DNA from: Wukongibacter sp050859025
GTDB taxonomy: Bacteria > Bacillota > Clostridia > Peptostreptococcales > Caminicellaceae
Assembly: GCF_050859025.1 (NCBI RefSeq)
Contig: NZ_CP138200.1
Span: 1,922,001-1,986,000 of the forward strand
Direction of reading: 5' to 3'
DNA length: 64,000 bases
Made by a program: the position numbers and the translations under genes. The notes beneath the pieces were generated by a model. That model did no database searches and was not told where the DNA came from. It was given only the letters and a program-made list of their open reading frames with translations. Of the stretch, positions 8,407 to 17,576 are shown piece after piece; the stretch's first letter is position 1, and every line of letters begins with the position of its first letter.

Positions 8407-9045
8407 ATGAAATTTGAAAGATTAGTTGTAGATATAGATACCAATTGTTATGTTATTTATGATGATAATACCCTTGAGACAATAATCATTGATCCAGGGA
8501 ATAATTCTAAGAAAATCATTGATTTTATAGATAAAAAAGAGTTAAGGCCTAAGGAAATTGTACTTACCCATTGTCACTATGACCATATACGTGCAGTAGG
8601 GGATTTAAAAGATTTATATAAATGTAGTGTAGCTATTCATAAAAATGATGTAAGGGGACTTAAAGACCCTAAAATAAATCTTTCTAAAAAAGGGCTTAAA
8701 AAACAGATTTCCATTGTTGCTGACAAAGTACTATTAGACAAGTCGGTAATTAAAGCCGGTGAAGTAGGTTTAAGGGTTATACATACTCCTGGACATACTC
8801 CAGGCAGTATTTGTCTTAAGGTTAAAAACGAAGATATCGTATTTACTGGAGATACAGTTTTTGTAGATGGAGTTGGGAGATGGGATTTAGAAGGCGGAGA
8901 TGAGAAGAAGATGAAAGGTACACTTATAAACAAAGTGAGCAAATGGGATGACAAAATTAAAATATATCCAGGCCACGGGGAGTCTGGAAGCATGGAATAT
9001 ATTAGAAAAAGTAATAGAGAGTTTTTGTCCATAATTAATAGGTAA
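8407..9045 (+). CDS. Metallo-beta-lactamase-fold hydrolase (glyoxalase II-like)
   Basis: A 212-residue MBL-fold hydrolase. The zinc ligands are visible: THCHYDH (about residues 54-60), the downstream His in HTPGHTPGSICL, Asp in FTGDTVFVDGVG, and the final His in YPGHGESG. This is the single-domain YcbL/glyoxalase II-like form, usually acting on thioesters such as S-lactoylglutathione analogues; the true substrate is unknown. ATG 8407 is the start because GCGGAGG lies seven bases upstream. Confidence 0.9.
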   Translation: MKFERLVVDIDTNCYVIYDDNTLETIIIDPGNNSKKIIDFIDKKELRPKEIVLTHCHYDHIRAVGDLKDLYKCSVAIHKNDVRGLKDPKINLSKKGLKKQISIVADKVLLDKSVIKAGEVGLRVIHTPGHTPGSICLKVKNEDIVFTGDTVFVDGVGRWDLEGGDEKKMKGTLINKVSKWDDKIKIYPGHGESGSMEYIRKSNREFLSIINR

Positions 9046-9401
9046 TAGGTTTATCGAAGGATGGATTTTATTATGAAGAATTAATACTAGATTCAATGAA
9101 ATTGTTAGGGCTGTAGCAACATGAGAAATTGCAGAAAATCTGACTAGTAGATTATTGTTTATATTTAAATATTAAGGAGTATTTAGACTAAAAGATACAT
9201 AAAAAATCTCCCTTTATAAAGTATAATTATTAAATTAAATAGTTTATTTATATTAAAATCCTTCTGTACATATTGAGTATAGGAGGATTTTGCCATTTAT
9301 TAACAAAGGATAATCCATAATTTTATAGAAATCTTAATTAAACATTCATTATAAAATAAACCAAAAGAATAAATTTGAAGATAGAAATTAGGGGGAGAAA
9401 A
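9046..9401. other. Intergenic region with a terminator-like hairpin
   Basis: 356 AT-rich bases. AAAATCCT (from 9255) pairs with AGGATTTT (to 9292) around a loop of about 22 bases, a plausible terminator for the hydrolase. Nothing else is recognisable. Confidence 0.45.
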
Positions 9402-9839
9402 ATGAATAGAGATTATTTTCAATCATTATTGTCGGGTTTAAATCTTGCTTATGACTATACGCTAATGGAAGACAATGAACTTACCTTAGATATCTTAAAT
9501 AATGTTATAAAATTAACAAGGTATTTTTGTAAAGATAAAGAAGATATGATAATGCTTGTGCAAGAGCTGGAACACATAGAGATTTTTTTACATTTACAAA
9601 AGTTACGTTTTCAGAAGGAATTTAAATATGAGATAGAAGGAAAGTATGAATTAAATTCATTATTTATTAAGAGATTTTGTTTAATTGAACCAATTATGAG
9701 ATTTTTCTTTAATCATATAGAGGTCCAGCCTGAAAGGAGAGAAATCAAGATCAATCTGAAGCATGAAAAAAATGAATTGGAGTTGCGTATTGAAGATATA
9801 TATTCTAATCTACTAAAAAAGTTTTCTTATTATATATAG
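9402..9839 (+). CDS. Stand-alone, degenerate LytS/YesM-type kinase-like protein
   Basis: A 145-residue soluble protein. LVQELEHIEIFLHLQKLRF matches the helix after the phospho-His of LytS/YesM kinases, and FCLIEPIMRFFFNHIE stands where the N-box PxVENAIxHG would be, with the key Asn-Ala-His residues lost. The region IKINLKHEKNELELRIEDI resembles the start of the ATPase strand set, and the protein ends there without a G-box. ATG 9402 follows GGGGGAGA. It lies just upstream of a full YesM-type kinase. A pseudokinase modulator or a decayed kinase are both possible. Confidence 0.5.
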   Translation: MNRDYFQSLLSGLNLAYDYTLMEDNELTLDILNNVIKLTRYFCKDKEDMIMLVQELEHIEIFLHLQKLRFQKEFKYEIEGKYELNSLFIKRFCLIEPIMRFFFNHIEVQPERREIKINLKHEKNELELRIEDIYSNLLKKFSYYI

Positions 9840-9876
9840 ATATTTATTACTGGATGTAGATTCTAATTATAGAGAG

Positions 9877-9907
9877 TTCCAAGTAAATCTTAATTCATAC
9901 ATATCAA
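9877..9907. repeat. 31-base intergenic repeat, copy 2
   Basis: TTCCAAGTAAATCTTAATT followed by CATACATATCAA; 29 of 31 bases equal copy 1 at 1962-1992. It lies about 75 bases before the sensor kinase start. Confidence 0.6.
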
Positions 9908-9980
9908 AATATCTGATGAATCTTAGGATTTCTAATGTTGGTGACTTGTATAGAAAATTGTAGCTAAGCTTAATAAGAGG

Positions 9981-11504
9981 GTGAGTTTGTTGGAGGTAAA
10001 GTGGAGTATTAAGGACAAGCTAATTTTTATTATATCGGTATCATTTATAGTTCCAATAATCATATTGGGTGTGATAAGTTATAACTATGCGAAAAATGAA
10101 TTGGATAAAAAGGGTCAGACCATATTAAAAAATAGTGTCAAGATGGTTATTAGCATGATTGATGAAAAAAATAGAGAAGTAGAAAGGGGACAAATAAGCT
10201 TAGAGAATGCCCAAGAAGAAATTAAAGAATATATTTTAGGAAAAAAGAGAAAAGATGGAACAAGATATATGGATAACAATGTAGACTTAGGAGAGAATGG
10301 ATACTTCATAATATATGGACAAGATGGGTTAGAGGTTGCCCATCCCAGAATAGAAGGTCAGAATATTTGGGACATAGAGGATTATAGTAATAAAAAATAT
10401 TACTTTGTTAGAGAGGCTATTAACATAGCCAATAAAGGTGGGGGATTTATATATTATGATTGGGTTTATCCAAATTCAGAAAGAATCGGATCTAAAATAA
10501 ATTATTCGGAAACTGATCCAAATTGGAATTGGGTTGTTAATGCAACTTCTTATGTTGAGGATTTTAACAAAGGTGCAATAGATATATTGTATGTATTAAT
10601 AGCCACAGTAATTTTAGAGGTCTTAGTAGGATTCACTATAATAATTTTTGTAGCAAAAAAGATATCTGATCCTATAGAAAGATTAGCTTATCAAGCATTA
10701 AAAATTTCTAAAGGCGAGTTGGAAATGAAGGATATCGAGATTGTGGGGAATGATGAAACGGCATACTTGACTATGGCATTTAACCATATGATAAATAATA
10801 TTAAAAAACTAATAAAGGAGATCAAGGATAAAGCAAGATTACAGGCCTTGCTGAAGGAAACTGAGCTAAAGGCATTACAGGCACAGGTAAATCCTCATTT
10901 CCTATTTAATATTTTGAGTGGTATAACCGAAGCTGCATTGGTGGAGGGGTCCAATAAGACCCTTAGAATGGTAGAAGAAATATCAGGAATGCTAAGATAC
11001 AGCTTAAGTAGCTTTCATAAAAAAGTCACGTTAGAAGATGAATTAGAAATGGTACAGAGATATGTATATTTACAATCACAGCGATTTGGTGATAGAATCC
11101 TATTTAGAATGAATTTTCCTCAAAAAATACCAAAGATATATATGCCGTGTATGACGATACAGCCAATTGTAGAAAATGCTATTATTCATGGCGTAGAGAA
11201 AAGAATTAAAGGCGGAGTAGTTTCAATATCTTTGAAAGAAAGGGATAAGAAGATAATTGTCAAGGTTGAGGACGATGGTGTAGGAATGGACGAAGATACA
11301 ATAGATAGGTTATTTGATTCCGATATACAGGAACCACATACAGGACATACAACCGGTATCGGCATAAACAACGTATATGAACGATTGAAAATTTATTATG
11401 GGGAAGAAAATCTACTGCGTGTTGAAAGTAAGAAAAACATAGGAACTTGTGTGGAAATAGAGTTGCCTCAGATAGGTTTTTGTGGAGGTGGATCAGGTGT
11501 ATAA
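9981..11504 (+). CDS. YesM-type sensor histidine kinase with Cache sensor domain
   Basis: A 507-residue membrane kinase. It has a TM helix near residues 14-36, an extracytoplasmic single-Cache domain (about 40-195, with GENGYFIIYGQDGLEVAHP), a second TM (about 200-222) and HAMP. The LytS/YesM catalytic part has phospho-His in QVNPHFLFN (about residue 304), N-box PIVENAIIHG (about 394) and G-box VEDDGVGMDE (about 428). The start codon is uncertain: GTG 9981 or TTG 9987/9990. It overlaps the response regulator gene by eight bases, so the two are co-translated. Cache domains sense small organic ligands, which fits the catabolic genes downstream. Confidence 0.93.
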   Translation: MSLLEVKWSIKDKLIFIISVSFIVPIIILGVISYNYAKNELDKKGQTILKNSVKMVISMIDEKNREVERGQISLENAQEEIKEYILGKKRKDGTRYMDNNVDLGENGYFIIYGQDGLEVAHPRIEGQNIWDIEDYSNKKYYFVREAINIANKGGGFIYYDWVYPNSERIGSKINYSETDPNWNWVVNATSYVEDFNKGAIDILYVLIATVILEVLVGFTIIIFVAKKISDPIERLAYQALKISKGELEMKDIEIVGNDETAYLTMAFNHMINNIKKLIKEIKDKARLQALLKETELKALQAQVNPHFLFNILSGITEAALVEGSNKTLRMVEEISGMLRYSLSSFHKKVTLEDELEMVQRYVYLQSQRFGDRILFRMNFPQKIPKIYMPCMTIQPIVENAIIHGVEKRIKGGVVSISLKERDKKIIVKVEDDGVGMDEDTIDRLFDSDIQEPHTGHTTGIGINNVYERLKIYYGEENLLRVESKKNIGTCVEIELPQIGFCGGGSGV

Positions 11505-13089
11505 AGTACTCATTGCAGATGATGAGGCCAGAGAAAGAAATATAGTAAGGATTCTTTTAGAAAGAGAATATCCAGAAATGCTTATCTTTTATGAAGCTAG
11601 TAATGGTGAAGCAGCACTTAAGGAGTTTGAAGAAAAATTACCTCATTTAGTTATTATGGATATACGAATGCCAGGAATGAATGGAATTGAAGTTATAAAA
11701 GAAATTAGAAAGAAGTCACTGGATGTATATATCATCATTGTTACAGCATATAATTACTTTGAATTTGCCAAGGAAGCGATTAGAATGGGAGTAAACGATT
11801 TCATACTAAAACCCCCTTCACGGGAAAATTTTAATCAAGCAATTAGTAAATTTATGATGTTGATGAAAAAAAGGGAATCTAATAGAAAAGACCTGGAAGA
11901 AAACAATGAAAAAATAGGCTCATGGATTTCGATAATGAGAAATGATATGGCTATGGCGTTAGCCTATGGAGGAGTGGAAGAGGACCATATAGATGATTAT
12001 TTTGATATATTAAATATAAAGTATGACTGGGGCGTATGTATACTTACTAGTTTAGATACTAATAGTAATAGATTTTATAAAGAAAATGGATTGGATATTA
12101 GATGGCATTTAGAAAAGATCAATAACTATATTGACAAATATATGAATAAAAACGCATTACAGTATATATCGGGTATACAGGGAAAAAGAGTAATTGTATT
12201 TTTGTTCCTAAAGGAAAAGGAGAAGAAAGAGAGTAGGGAGAAATCCATAAAGGTTTCTCAAGATATACTTAGATATTTGAATTATGAATGTAGTTTTTCA
12301 ATACAAATCGGTATTGGCTTAGGCTATCTATTACCAAGGAATTTGAATAAATCCTATGAAGAAGCCCTGGCAGCGTTAAAGTCTAAAACAAAAGTATGTC
12401 ATAACGAACCTATTTATGTATATGAATCACAGCAGCAAGATATTGAAGATAATAGTATGAATTTTGAAAGCATGCTTGCAAAGAAGATTAGGGAAAGAGA
12501 TAAAGATGAAGCCATAGATATATTGATTGAGACTTTAACCTATCTCAAAAAGAAGTATGGAAACAAACAAATGATAATAAAAGTAAGACTAATTGATTTC
12601 CTATCATCTATTAGTAAAAGTTGTTTATGTAAGGACAATGTTTCAAAGTATTTAGAGGATTTAAGTCCCATAATAAGCTTAGAAGAGTATCATGAGATAA
12701 TAAAGTTTTCTCAAAGATTTGTTGAGAAATTGATAGAACATGTTGATAATCAGCAAAAGAAGAAAAGACATTTTATAATTGACAGGATAATTACATTTGT
12801 AAACGAAAATTATCATGAGGCCCTTTCTGTAGAAGAGATTGCTAAAAAATTTTCGATAAGTTCCTTTTATTTTAGTAGGCTGTTTAAGGAGTATCAAAAT
12901 ATTAATTTTGTTGATTATATTACACAGGTACGAATAAAAAAAGCTATTGAACTATTTGATGATGAATCACTAAATATTAAAGAAATTGCACATTTAGTTG
13001 GATATCATGATGCCAATTATTTCAGTAGAGTTTTTAAAAAGAATATGGGATTAAGTCCAAAAAAATACCGTGACAGGTTTTTAATATAA
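11497..13089 (+). CDS. YesN-type response regulator with AraC DNA-binding domain
   Basis: A 530-residue partner of the preceding kinase. The receiver domain (about 1-120) has acidic pair IADDEA, phospho-acceptor Asp55 in VIMDIRMPG and Lys in DFILKPP. A central linker region of about 280 residues is typical of the YesN group. The C-terminal AraC/XylS double helix-turn-helix has VEEIAKKFSISSFYFSRLFKE and IKEIAHLVGYHDANYFSRVF. GTG 11497 is eight bases after GGAGGTGG. It probably activates the crotonase/CoA-transferase/permease genes, an inference from position only. Confidence 0.93.
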   Translation: MYKVLIADDEARERNIVRILLEREYPEMLIFYEASNGEAALKEFEEKLPHLVIMDIRMPGMNGIEVIKEIRKKSLDVYIIIVTAYNYFEFAKEAIRMGVNDFILKPPSRENFNQAISKFMMLMKKRESNRKDLEENNEKIGSWISIMRNDMAMALAYGGVEEDHIDDYFDILNIKYDWGVCILTSLDTNSNRFYKENGLDIRWHLEKINNYIDKYMNKNALQYISGIQGKRVIVFLFLKEKEKKESREKSIKVSQDILRYLNYECSFSIQIGIGLGYLLPRNLNKSYEEALAALKSKTKVCHNEPIYVYESQQQDIEDNSMNFESMLAKKIRERDKDEAIDILIETLTYLKKKYGNKQMIIKVRLIDFLSSISKSCLCKDNVSKYLEDLSPIISLEEYHEIIKFSQRFVEKLIEHVDNQQKKKRHFIIDRIITFVNENYHEALSVEEIAKKFSISSFYFSRLFKEYQNINFVDYITQVRIKKAIELFDDESLNIKEIAHLVGYHDANYFSRVFKKNMGLSPKKYRDRFLI

Positions 13090-13126
13090 TTAAATTTGAT
13101 TTTGAAATAGCACAATTATGTTATAG

Positions 13127-13160
13127 AAAAAATAGCACAGCATAATAGTGCTATTTTTTT
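13127..13160 (+). terminator. Rho-independent terminator of the two-component operon
   Basis: AAAAAATAGCAC and GTGCTATTTTTTT pair around a nine-base loop, 40 bases after the regulator stop. Confidence 0.85.
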
Positions 13161-13304
13161 ATATGATAGAAATTTAAAAATTGAGAATTTTGAAATAAGC
13201 AATAGGATTGTGAATGTTATAACAAGATATTCTAGAGTAGAAAGATCACTATCATGTTACTATGTTTATGAAAATCAAAGGATATCAAAAAGGGGATGTT
13301 TGAA

Positions 13305-14081
13305 ATGGAAAATGTATTATTAAAAGTGGATGGTAAAATAGCAGAGGTTACAATTAATAGACCTAAAGCACTAAATGCGTTAAATAGTCAAACTTTAAGG
13401 GAACTAGGAGAGGTAATAAATAAATTAACTGAAGATGAAGAAATAAAGGTGGTTATCATAACTGGAGCAGGAGAAAAAGCCTTTGTAGCTGGTGCTGATA
13501 TTACAGAAATGCAAAGCTTAAATGCTATTGAAGGTAGAAAGCTTGCTAGACTGGCTCAGAAAGTATTTTCTGCAATAGAAACTATGCCTCAGATTGTTAT
13601 TGCGGCAGTTAATGGTTATGCTTTAGGAGGCGGATGTGAGTTGGCTATGGCATGCGATATACGTTTTGCTTCTGCCAATGCTAAGTTTGGTCAACCTGAA
13701 GTTACTTTAGGTATTATTCCAGGTTTTGCAGGGACACAACGACTACCAAGATTAGTAGGTAGAGGAGTTGCAAAGGAGCTTATTATTGGTGGAGATATGA
13801 TAAATGCTGAGGAAGCATACCGTATTAATTTGGCAAACAAAATATATAATTTAGAAGAATTACTACCAAAGACTAGAGAATTTGCTGAAAAAGTATTAAG
13901 CAGGGGAACATTGGCAGTTAGTTTTGCGAAAACAGCAATAAATAATGGTATGAATATGGATACTGAATCAGCTTATAATTATGAAGCAGATTTATTTGGT
14001 TTATGTTTCGCTACAGAGGATCAAAAAGAGGGAATGAAAGCCTTTATTGAAAAGCGTAAAGCAGAGTTTAAGGGCTGCTAA
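13305..14081 (+). CDS. Crotonase / enoyl-CoA hydratase (3-hydroxybutyryl-CoA dehydratase)
   Basis: A 258-residue crotonase-fold enzyme that reversibly hydrates crotonyl-CoA to 3-hydroxybutyryl-CoA. Seen: the oxyanion-hole segments AFVAGADITEM and NGYALGGGCELAMACD, the first catalytic Glu in GQPEVTLGIIPG and the partner in GFAGTQRLPRLVGR. The length is standard. ATG 13305 has nine bases to AAGGGG; ATG 13296 is too close. It is followed by a CoA-transferase and a GntP permease gene in the same direction, suggesting use or formation of 3-hydroxybutyrate or a related acid. A terminator at 14162-14204 means separate transcription is possible. Confidence 0.92.
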   Translation: MENVLLKVDGKIAEVTINRPKALNALNSQTLRELGEVINKLTEDEEIKVVIITGAGEKAFVAGADITEMQSLNAIEGRKLARLAQKVFSAIETMPQIVIAAVNGYALGGGCELAMACDIRFASANAKFGQPEVTLGIIPGFAGTQRLPRLVGRGVAKELIIGGDMINAEEAYRINLANKIYNLEELLPKTREFAEKVLSRGTLAVSFAKTAINNGMNMDTESAYNYEADLFGLCFATEDQKEGMKAFIEKRKAEFKGC

Positions 14082-14161
14082 ATAATGGTGAAATAGTAGT
14101 TTAAACCGACTAACTTATTTCTGTGATGTTCTTTTTCATATTTATTTTTCGTTCACTTAAT

Positions 14162-14204
14162 CAGCCTGTTTTTCAATGTCATTTTACAAAGAAAAAACAG
14201 GCTG
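14162..14204 (+). terminator. Rho-independent terminator after crotonase gene
   Basis: CAGCCTGTTTTT pairs with AAAAACAGGCTG over about 18 loop bases; followed by TTTG. The stem has A/T tails on both sides, so it could also act on the opposite strand. Confidence 0.6.
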
Positions 14205-14330
14205 TTTGAAATCATCTAAATAAAATATGAAAATACATATGTCTATCCATTTATAAGACTAAATTATATAACTCATTAGTGCAAGAGATTAATTGATAAA
14301 GTTTCTAGGATAATAGAGAGGAGTGAAAAC

Positions 14331-15935
14331 ATGAAGCTTAAGGTATTGACTGCTTCTGAGGCAGCTAAGCTAGTAAAGGATGGAGATACAATAGCTACAA
14401 ATGGATTTGTTGGTAGTTCTAGTCCAGAGACATTAACATGTGCATTGGAAAAACGTTTTCTAAATACGGGGAGTCCAAAGAACCTATGTTTAGTATATGC
14501 CGCTGGACAGGGAGATGGTAACAATAGAGGAGCTAATCATTTTGCCCATGAGGGAATGGTTAAAAGAGTAATAGGAGGGCATTGGAACTTAGCACCGAAG
14601 ATGGGGGAATTAGCCATAAATAATAAAATAGAGGCATATAACCTGCCACAAGGTGTAATATCCCATATGTTCAGGGATATTGCTGCTGGAAAAATCGGAA
14701 CCATAACCCATGTGGGCTTAAATACATTTGTTGACCCTCGAGTAGAGGGTGGAAAGCTAAATGAAAAGACAGTAGAGGACATAGTAGAAGTAGTGAAAAT
14801 TGGAGAATATGAGAGACTTCTTTATAAGGCCTTTCCTATAAATGTTTTATTTGTTAGGGGTACGACCTCCGATGAGAAAGGAAATATTACTTTAGAAAAG
14901 GAGCCAGGTCCATATGATGCAATGGCTATGGCTCAAGCTGTGAAAAATTCTGGAGGTATAGTAGTTGTACAGGTACAGAGAATTGTAAAAAGTGGAACAT
15001 TAAATCCGTGGATAGTAAAAATTCCTGGGATATATGTTGATGCAGTAGTTTTATCAAAACCAGAGGAACATGAGCAGTGCTTTGGAGAAATGTATAATCC
15101 ATCATATTCAGGAGAGGTGAGAATTCCAGAAGGAAGTATGGAGCCTCTAGAATTGAACGAAAGAAAAATTGTTGCACGTAGAGCGGCTATGGAGCTTGAG
15201 CCAAATACAATAGTAAATTTAGGTATTGGCATGCCTGAGACAATAGCAATGGTTGCAAATGAAGAGGGAATAGGTAACTATATGAACTTAACTGTTGAGG
15301 CGGGTCCAATAGGAGGTATACCAGCAGGTGGACTAAGTTTTGGTGCTGCGACAAATCCCGATGCAATATTAGACCAATCAACACAGTTTGACTTCTATGA
15401 TGGTGGAGGACTTGATCTTGCATTTCTAGGTTTAGCTCAGGCAGATTGTGATGGTAATGTAAATGTAAGTAAGTTTGGTCCTCGGATTGCGGGCTGTGGA
15501 GGATTTATAAATATAACACAAAATGCTAAGAAAGTATTTTATTGTGGTACTTTTATGGCTGGTGGGTTAAAAATTGATGTTAAGGGCGGAAAACTTGTAA
15601 TTCTACAAGAGGGTAAAGTTAGTAAGTTCATTGAAGCTGTAGAACAAATCACCTTTAGTGGAGTATATGCACGTAAAATTGAACAGCCTGTTATGTATAT
15701 AACTGAAAGGGCAGTATTTGAACTAAGAGAAGACGGGTTATATTTAACAGAAATTGCTCCAGGAATAGATTTACAAAAGGATATTTTGGATTTAATGGGC
15801 TTTAAGCCTAAGATAGATGGCCAGCCTAAACTGATGGATGAACGAATTTTCTATCCAGAAGCAATGGGAATAAATAATAAGGACTTAGAGGCTGATTCAT
15901 TAGGAATGTCAATATGTACAGATAAGACATCCTAA
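14331..15935 (+). CDS. Fused acyl-CoA:acetate/3-ketoacid CoA-transferase
   Basis: A 534-residue class I CoA-transferase with alpha and beta halves in one chain, as in YdiF and propionate CoA-transferase. It moves CoA between short-chain acyl-CoA and free acids such as acetate through a glutamyl-CoA thioester. Seen: GDTIATNGFVGSSSPETL at the N-terminus, the second-half start VNLGIGMPETIA, and the catalytic Glu323 in TVEAGPIGGIPAGG. Ribosome site GAGAGGAG precedes the ATG. It probably activates the acid imported by the downstream permease so that the crotonase can act on it. Confidence 0.93.
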   Translation: MKLKVLTASEAAKLVKDGDTIATNGFVGSSSPETLTCALEKRFLNTGSPKNLCLVYAAGQGDGNNRGANHFAHEGMVKRVIGGHWNLAPKMGELAINNKIEAYNLPQGVISHMFRDIAAGKIGTITHVGLNTFVDPRVEGGKLNEKTVEDIVEVVKIGEYERLLYKAFPINVLFVRGTTSDEKGNITLEKEPGPYDAMAMAQAVKNSGGIVVVQVQRIVKSGTLNPWIVKIPGIYVDAVVLSKPEEHEQCFGEMYNPSYSGEVRIPEGSMEPLELNERKIVARRAAMELEPNTIVNLGIGMPETIAMVANEEGIGNYMNLTVEAGPIGGIPAGGLSFGAATNPDAILDQSTQFDFYDGGGLDLAFLGLAQADCDGNVNVSKFGPRIAGCGGFINITQNAKKVFYCGTFMAGGLKIDVKGGKLVILQEGKVSKFIEAVEQITFSGVYARKIEQPVMYITERAVFELREDGLYLTEIAPGIDLQKDILDLMGFKPKIDGQPKLMDERIFYPEAMGINNKDLEADSLGMSICTDKTS

Positions 15936-16038
15936 GCTTTCATTATTGAAAATTCCATTGATAGGTAGACATTATTTTTGTAAAGAATTGACTTAAGAAA
16001 ATCAATATGTATTTATGCTTTTTTAAGAGGAGGATAAC

Positions 16039-17343
16039 ATGTTTGATATATTAATTTTGATTTTAGCACTAATACTATTTTCCGTTCTTGCTTTTAGAAG
16101 AATAAGTGCTATAATCTTGGGCCCTGTAGTTTCAATATTTGTAATAGTTCTTGCTAGACTGCCTATGTTTGAAACTCTATTGGGACCATATATGATCGCG
16201 GCAGCAGGGTATATTCAGAAGTTTTTCCTTGTGTTTTTTGTAGGAGCAATTTTTGGAGCCATTATGGAAGATACGAGAGCAGCCGAATCTATTGCTCGTG
16301 GTCTAGTCAAGATCACAAAGGGAAGATGGGCAGCTCCAGTTGTAATGATAATAACGGGGGTATTGACTTACGGAGGTGTTAGTGGTTTTGTCGTATTCTT
16401 TGCGATGTACCCTATTGCCCTCCAATTGTTTAAAAATACTAACATCTCAAGAAGGCTAATACCGGCTGCTATTTCAGCAGGAGCATGGACATGGTCTATG
16501 AGTGGTCCAGGAAGCCCATCGATTCAAAATATTATACCAATGAGATATTTGGGAACAGGAAGTACTGCTGCTCTTATACCTGCTATAGTAGGAGCCTTAG
16601 GACAATTAATCCTAATATTTTTATGGCTTGAATATAGGGGGAAATCACTGCGAAGAAGAGGTTATGAGTTTAATGATCCGTCCCTGAAGGCATTAGATGA
16701 GGTGGCTGCAACGGCAGAAGATGGAATAGAATTACCTAATCCGTGGCTATCAGCGATACCAGCAATAGCAATTTTAGTAACATTTAATATACTTAAGTTA
16801 CCCGTAGAAGGAGCAGTAACAATTGGGATCATATTGGGAATCCTTCTTTTGTGGAAACAAAGAAATGGTGCTAATGAATGGATATCAACATTAAATAGAG
16901 GATCTATAAATTCAGCTACTGCTATTCTTAACACAGCCATAGTTGTTGGATTTGCAGGAGTAGTAAAGGTAACTACGGGATTTGATAAAATTATTAGCAG
17001 TTTAAAGAATCTAAAGCTCTCCCCAATGATATTTGTAGCAATAACATCGGCTATAGCTTCTGGAGCAGCAGGTTCTGCATCTGGAGGCTTAGGAATTGCC
17101 TATGAAGCATTAAAGGACACCTATGTAAACATGGGTGTAAGCCTAGAGTATGTTCACAGAATATCGGTAATTGCAGCAGGAACATTTGATACATTACCAC
17201 ATCAAGGGGCACAGATTACCTTATTGGCCATATGTGGATTAACCCATAAAGAAGGTTACTTTGATATAGCTATAACTCAAATTATAATACCTATATTAGT
17301 ATTATTAGCACTTGTAATACCAATGGCTTCTATGGGATTGTAG
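16039..17343 (+). CDS. GntP-family permease (hydroxy-acid:H+ symporter)
   Basis: A 434-residue, about 12-segment transporter of the GntP family, which imports gluconate, 3-hydroxybutyrate and similar hydroxy-acids with protons. Seen: FFVGAIFGAIMEDTRAAESIA, SGPGSPSIQNIIPMRYLGT, SGAAGSASGGLGIAYEAL and AGTFDTLPHQGAQITLLAICG, typical of the clostridial D-beta-hydroxybutyrate permease branch. AGAGGAGG sits seven bases upstream of the ATG. The substrate is inferred from the adjacent CoA-transferase and crotonase. Confidence 0.9.
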   Translation: MFDILILILALILFSVLAFRRISAIILGPVVSIFVIVLARLPMFETLLGPYMIAAAGYIQKFFLVFFVGAIFGAIMEDTRAAESIARGLVKITKGRWAAPVVMIITGVLTYGGVSGFVVFFAMYPIALQLFKNTNISRRLIPAAISAGAWTWSMSGPGSPSIQNIIPMRYLGTGSTAALIPAIVGALGQLILIFLWLEYRGKSLRRRGYEFNDPSLKALDEVAATAEDGIELPNPWLSAIPAIAILVTFNILKLPVEGAVTIGIILGILLLWKQRNGANEWISTLNRGSINSATAILNTAIVVGFAGVVKVTTGFDKIISSLKNLKLSPMIFVAITSAIASGAAGSASGGLGIAYEALKDTYVNMGVSLEYVHRISVIAAGTFDTLPHQGAQITLLAICGLTHKEGYFDIAITQIIIPILVLLALVIPMASMGL

Positions 17344-17351
17344 TTGATGGA

Positions 17352-17400
17352 AAAAAATCATTGTGTAAAGTTAAGTCTTACTTTACATAATGATTTTTTT
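17352..17400 (+). terminator. Rho-independent terminator after permease gene
   Basis: AAATCATTGTGTAAAG pairs with CTTTACATAATGATTT (one G-T pair), then a T-run. Confidence 0.88.
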
Positions 17401-17576
17401 CTATATAAAGCTAGGGAATGAAAATAAAAGACATTTAGCGCATATTTCAAAAAATATAAAATCGACAAAAATAGTCAAAGGAACTATGCGAAAATTGTCT
17501 AATATTAATAGAGTTAAAGAAGTGGTTTTGATTTAGAAGAATTTAAAGAAGAGAAATAACTAAGGGAGCGTTAGTG

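Noticed and set aside
17455..17475. Spo0A box (TCGACA, reverse strand) before the lipoprotein gene
   Set aside because: It matches only six of the seven core bases on the reverse strand, and such strings are expected by chance.
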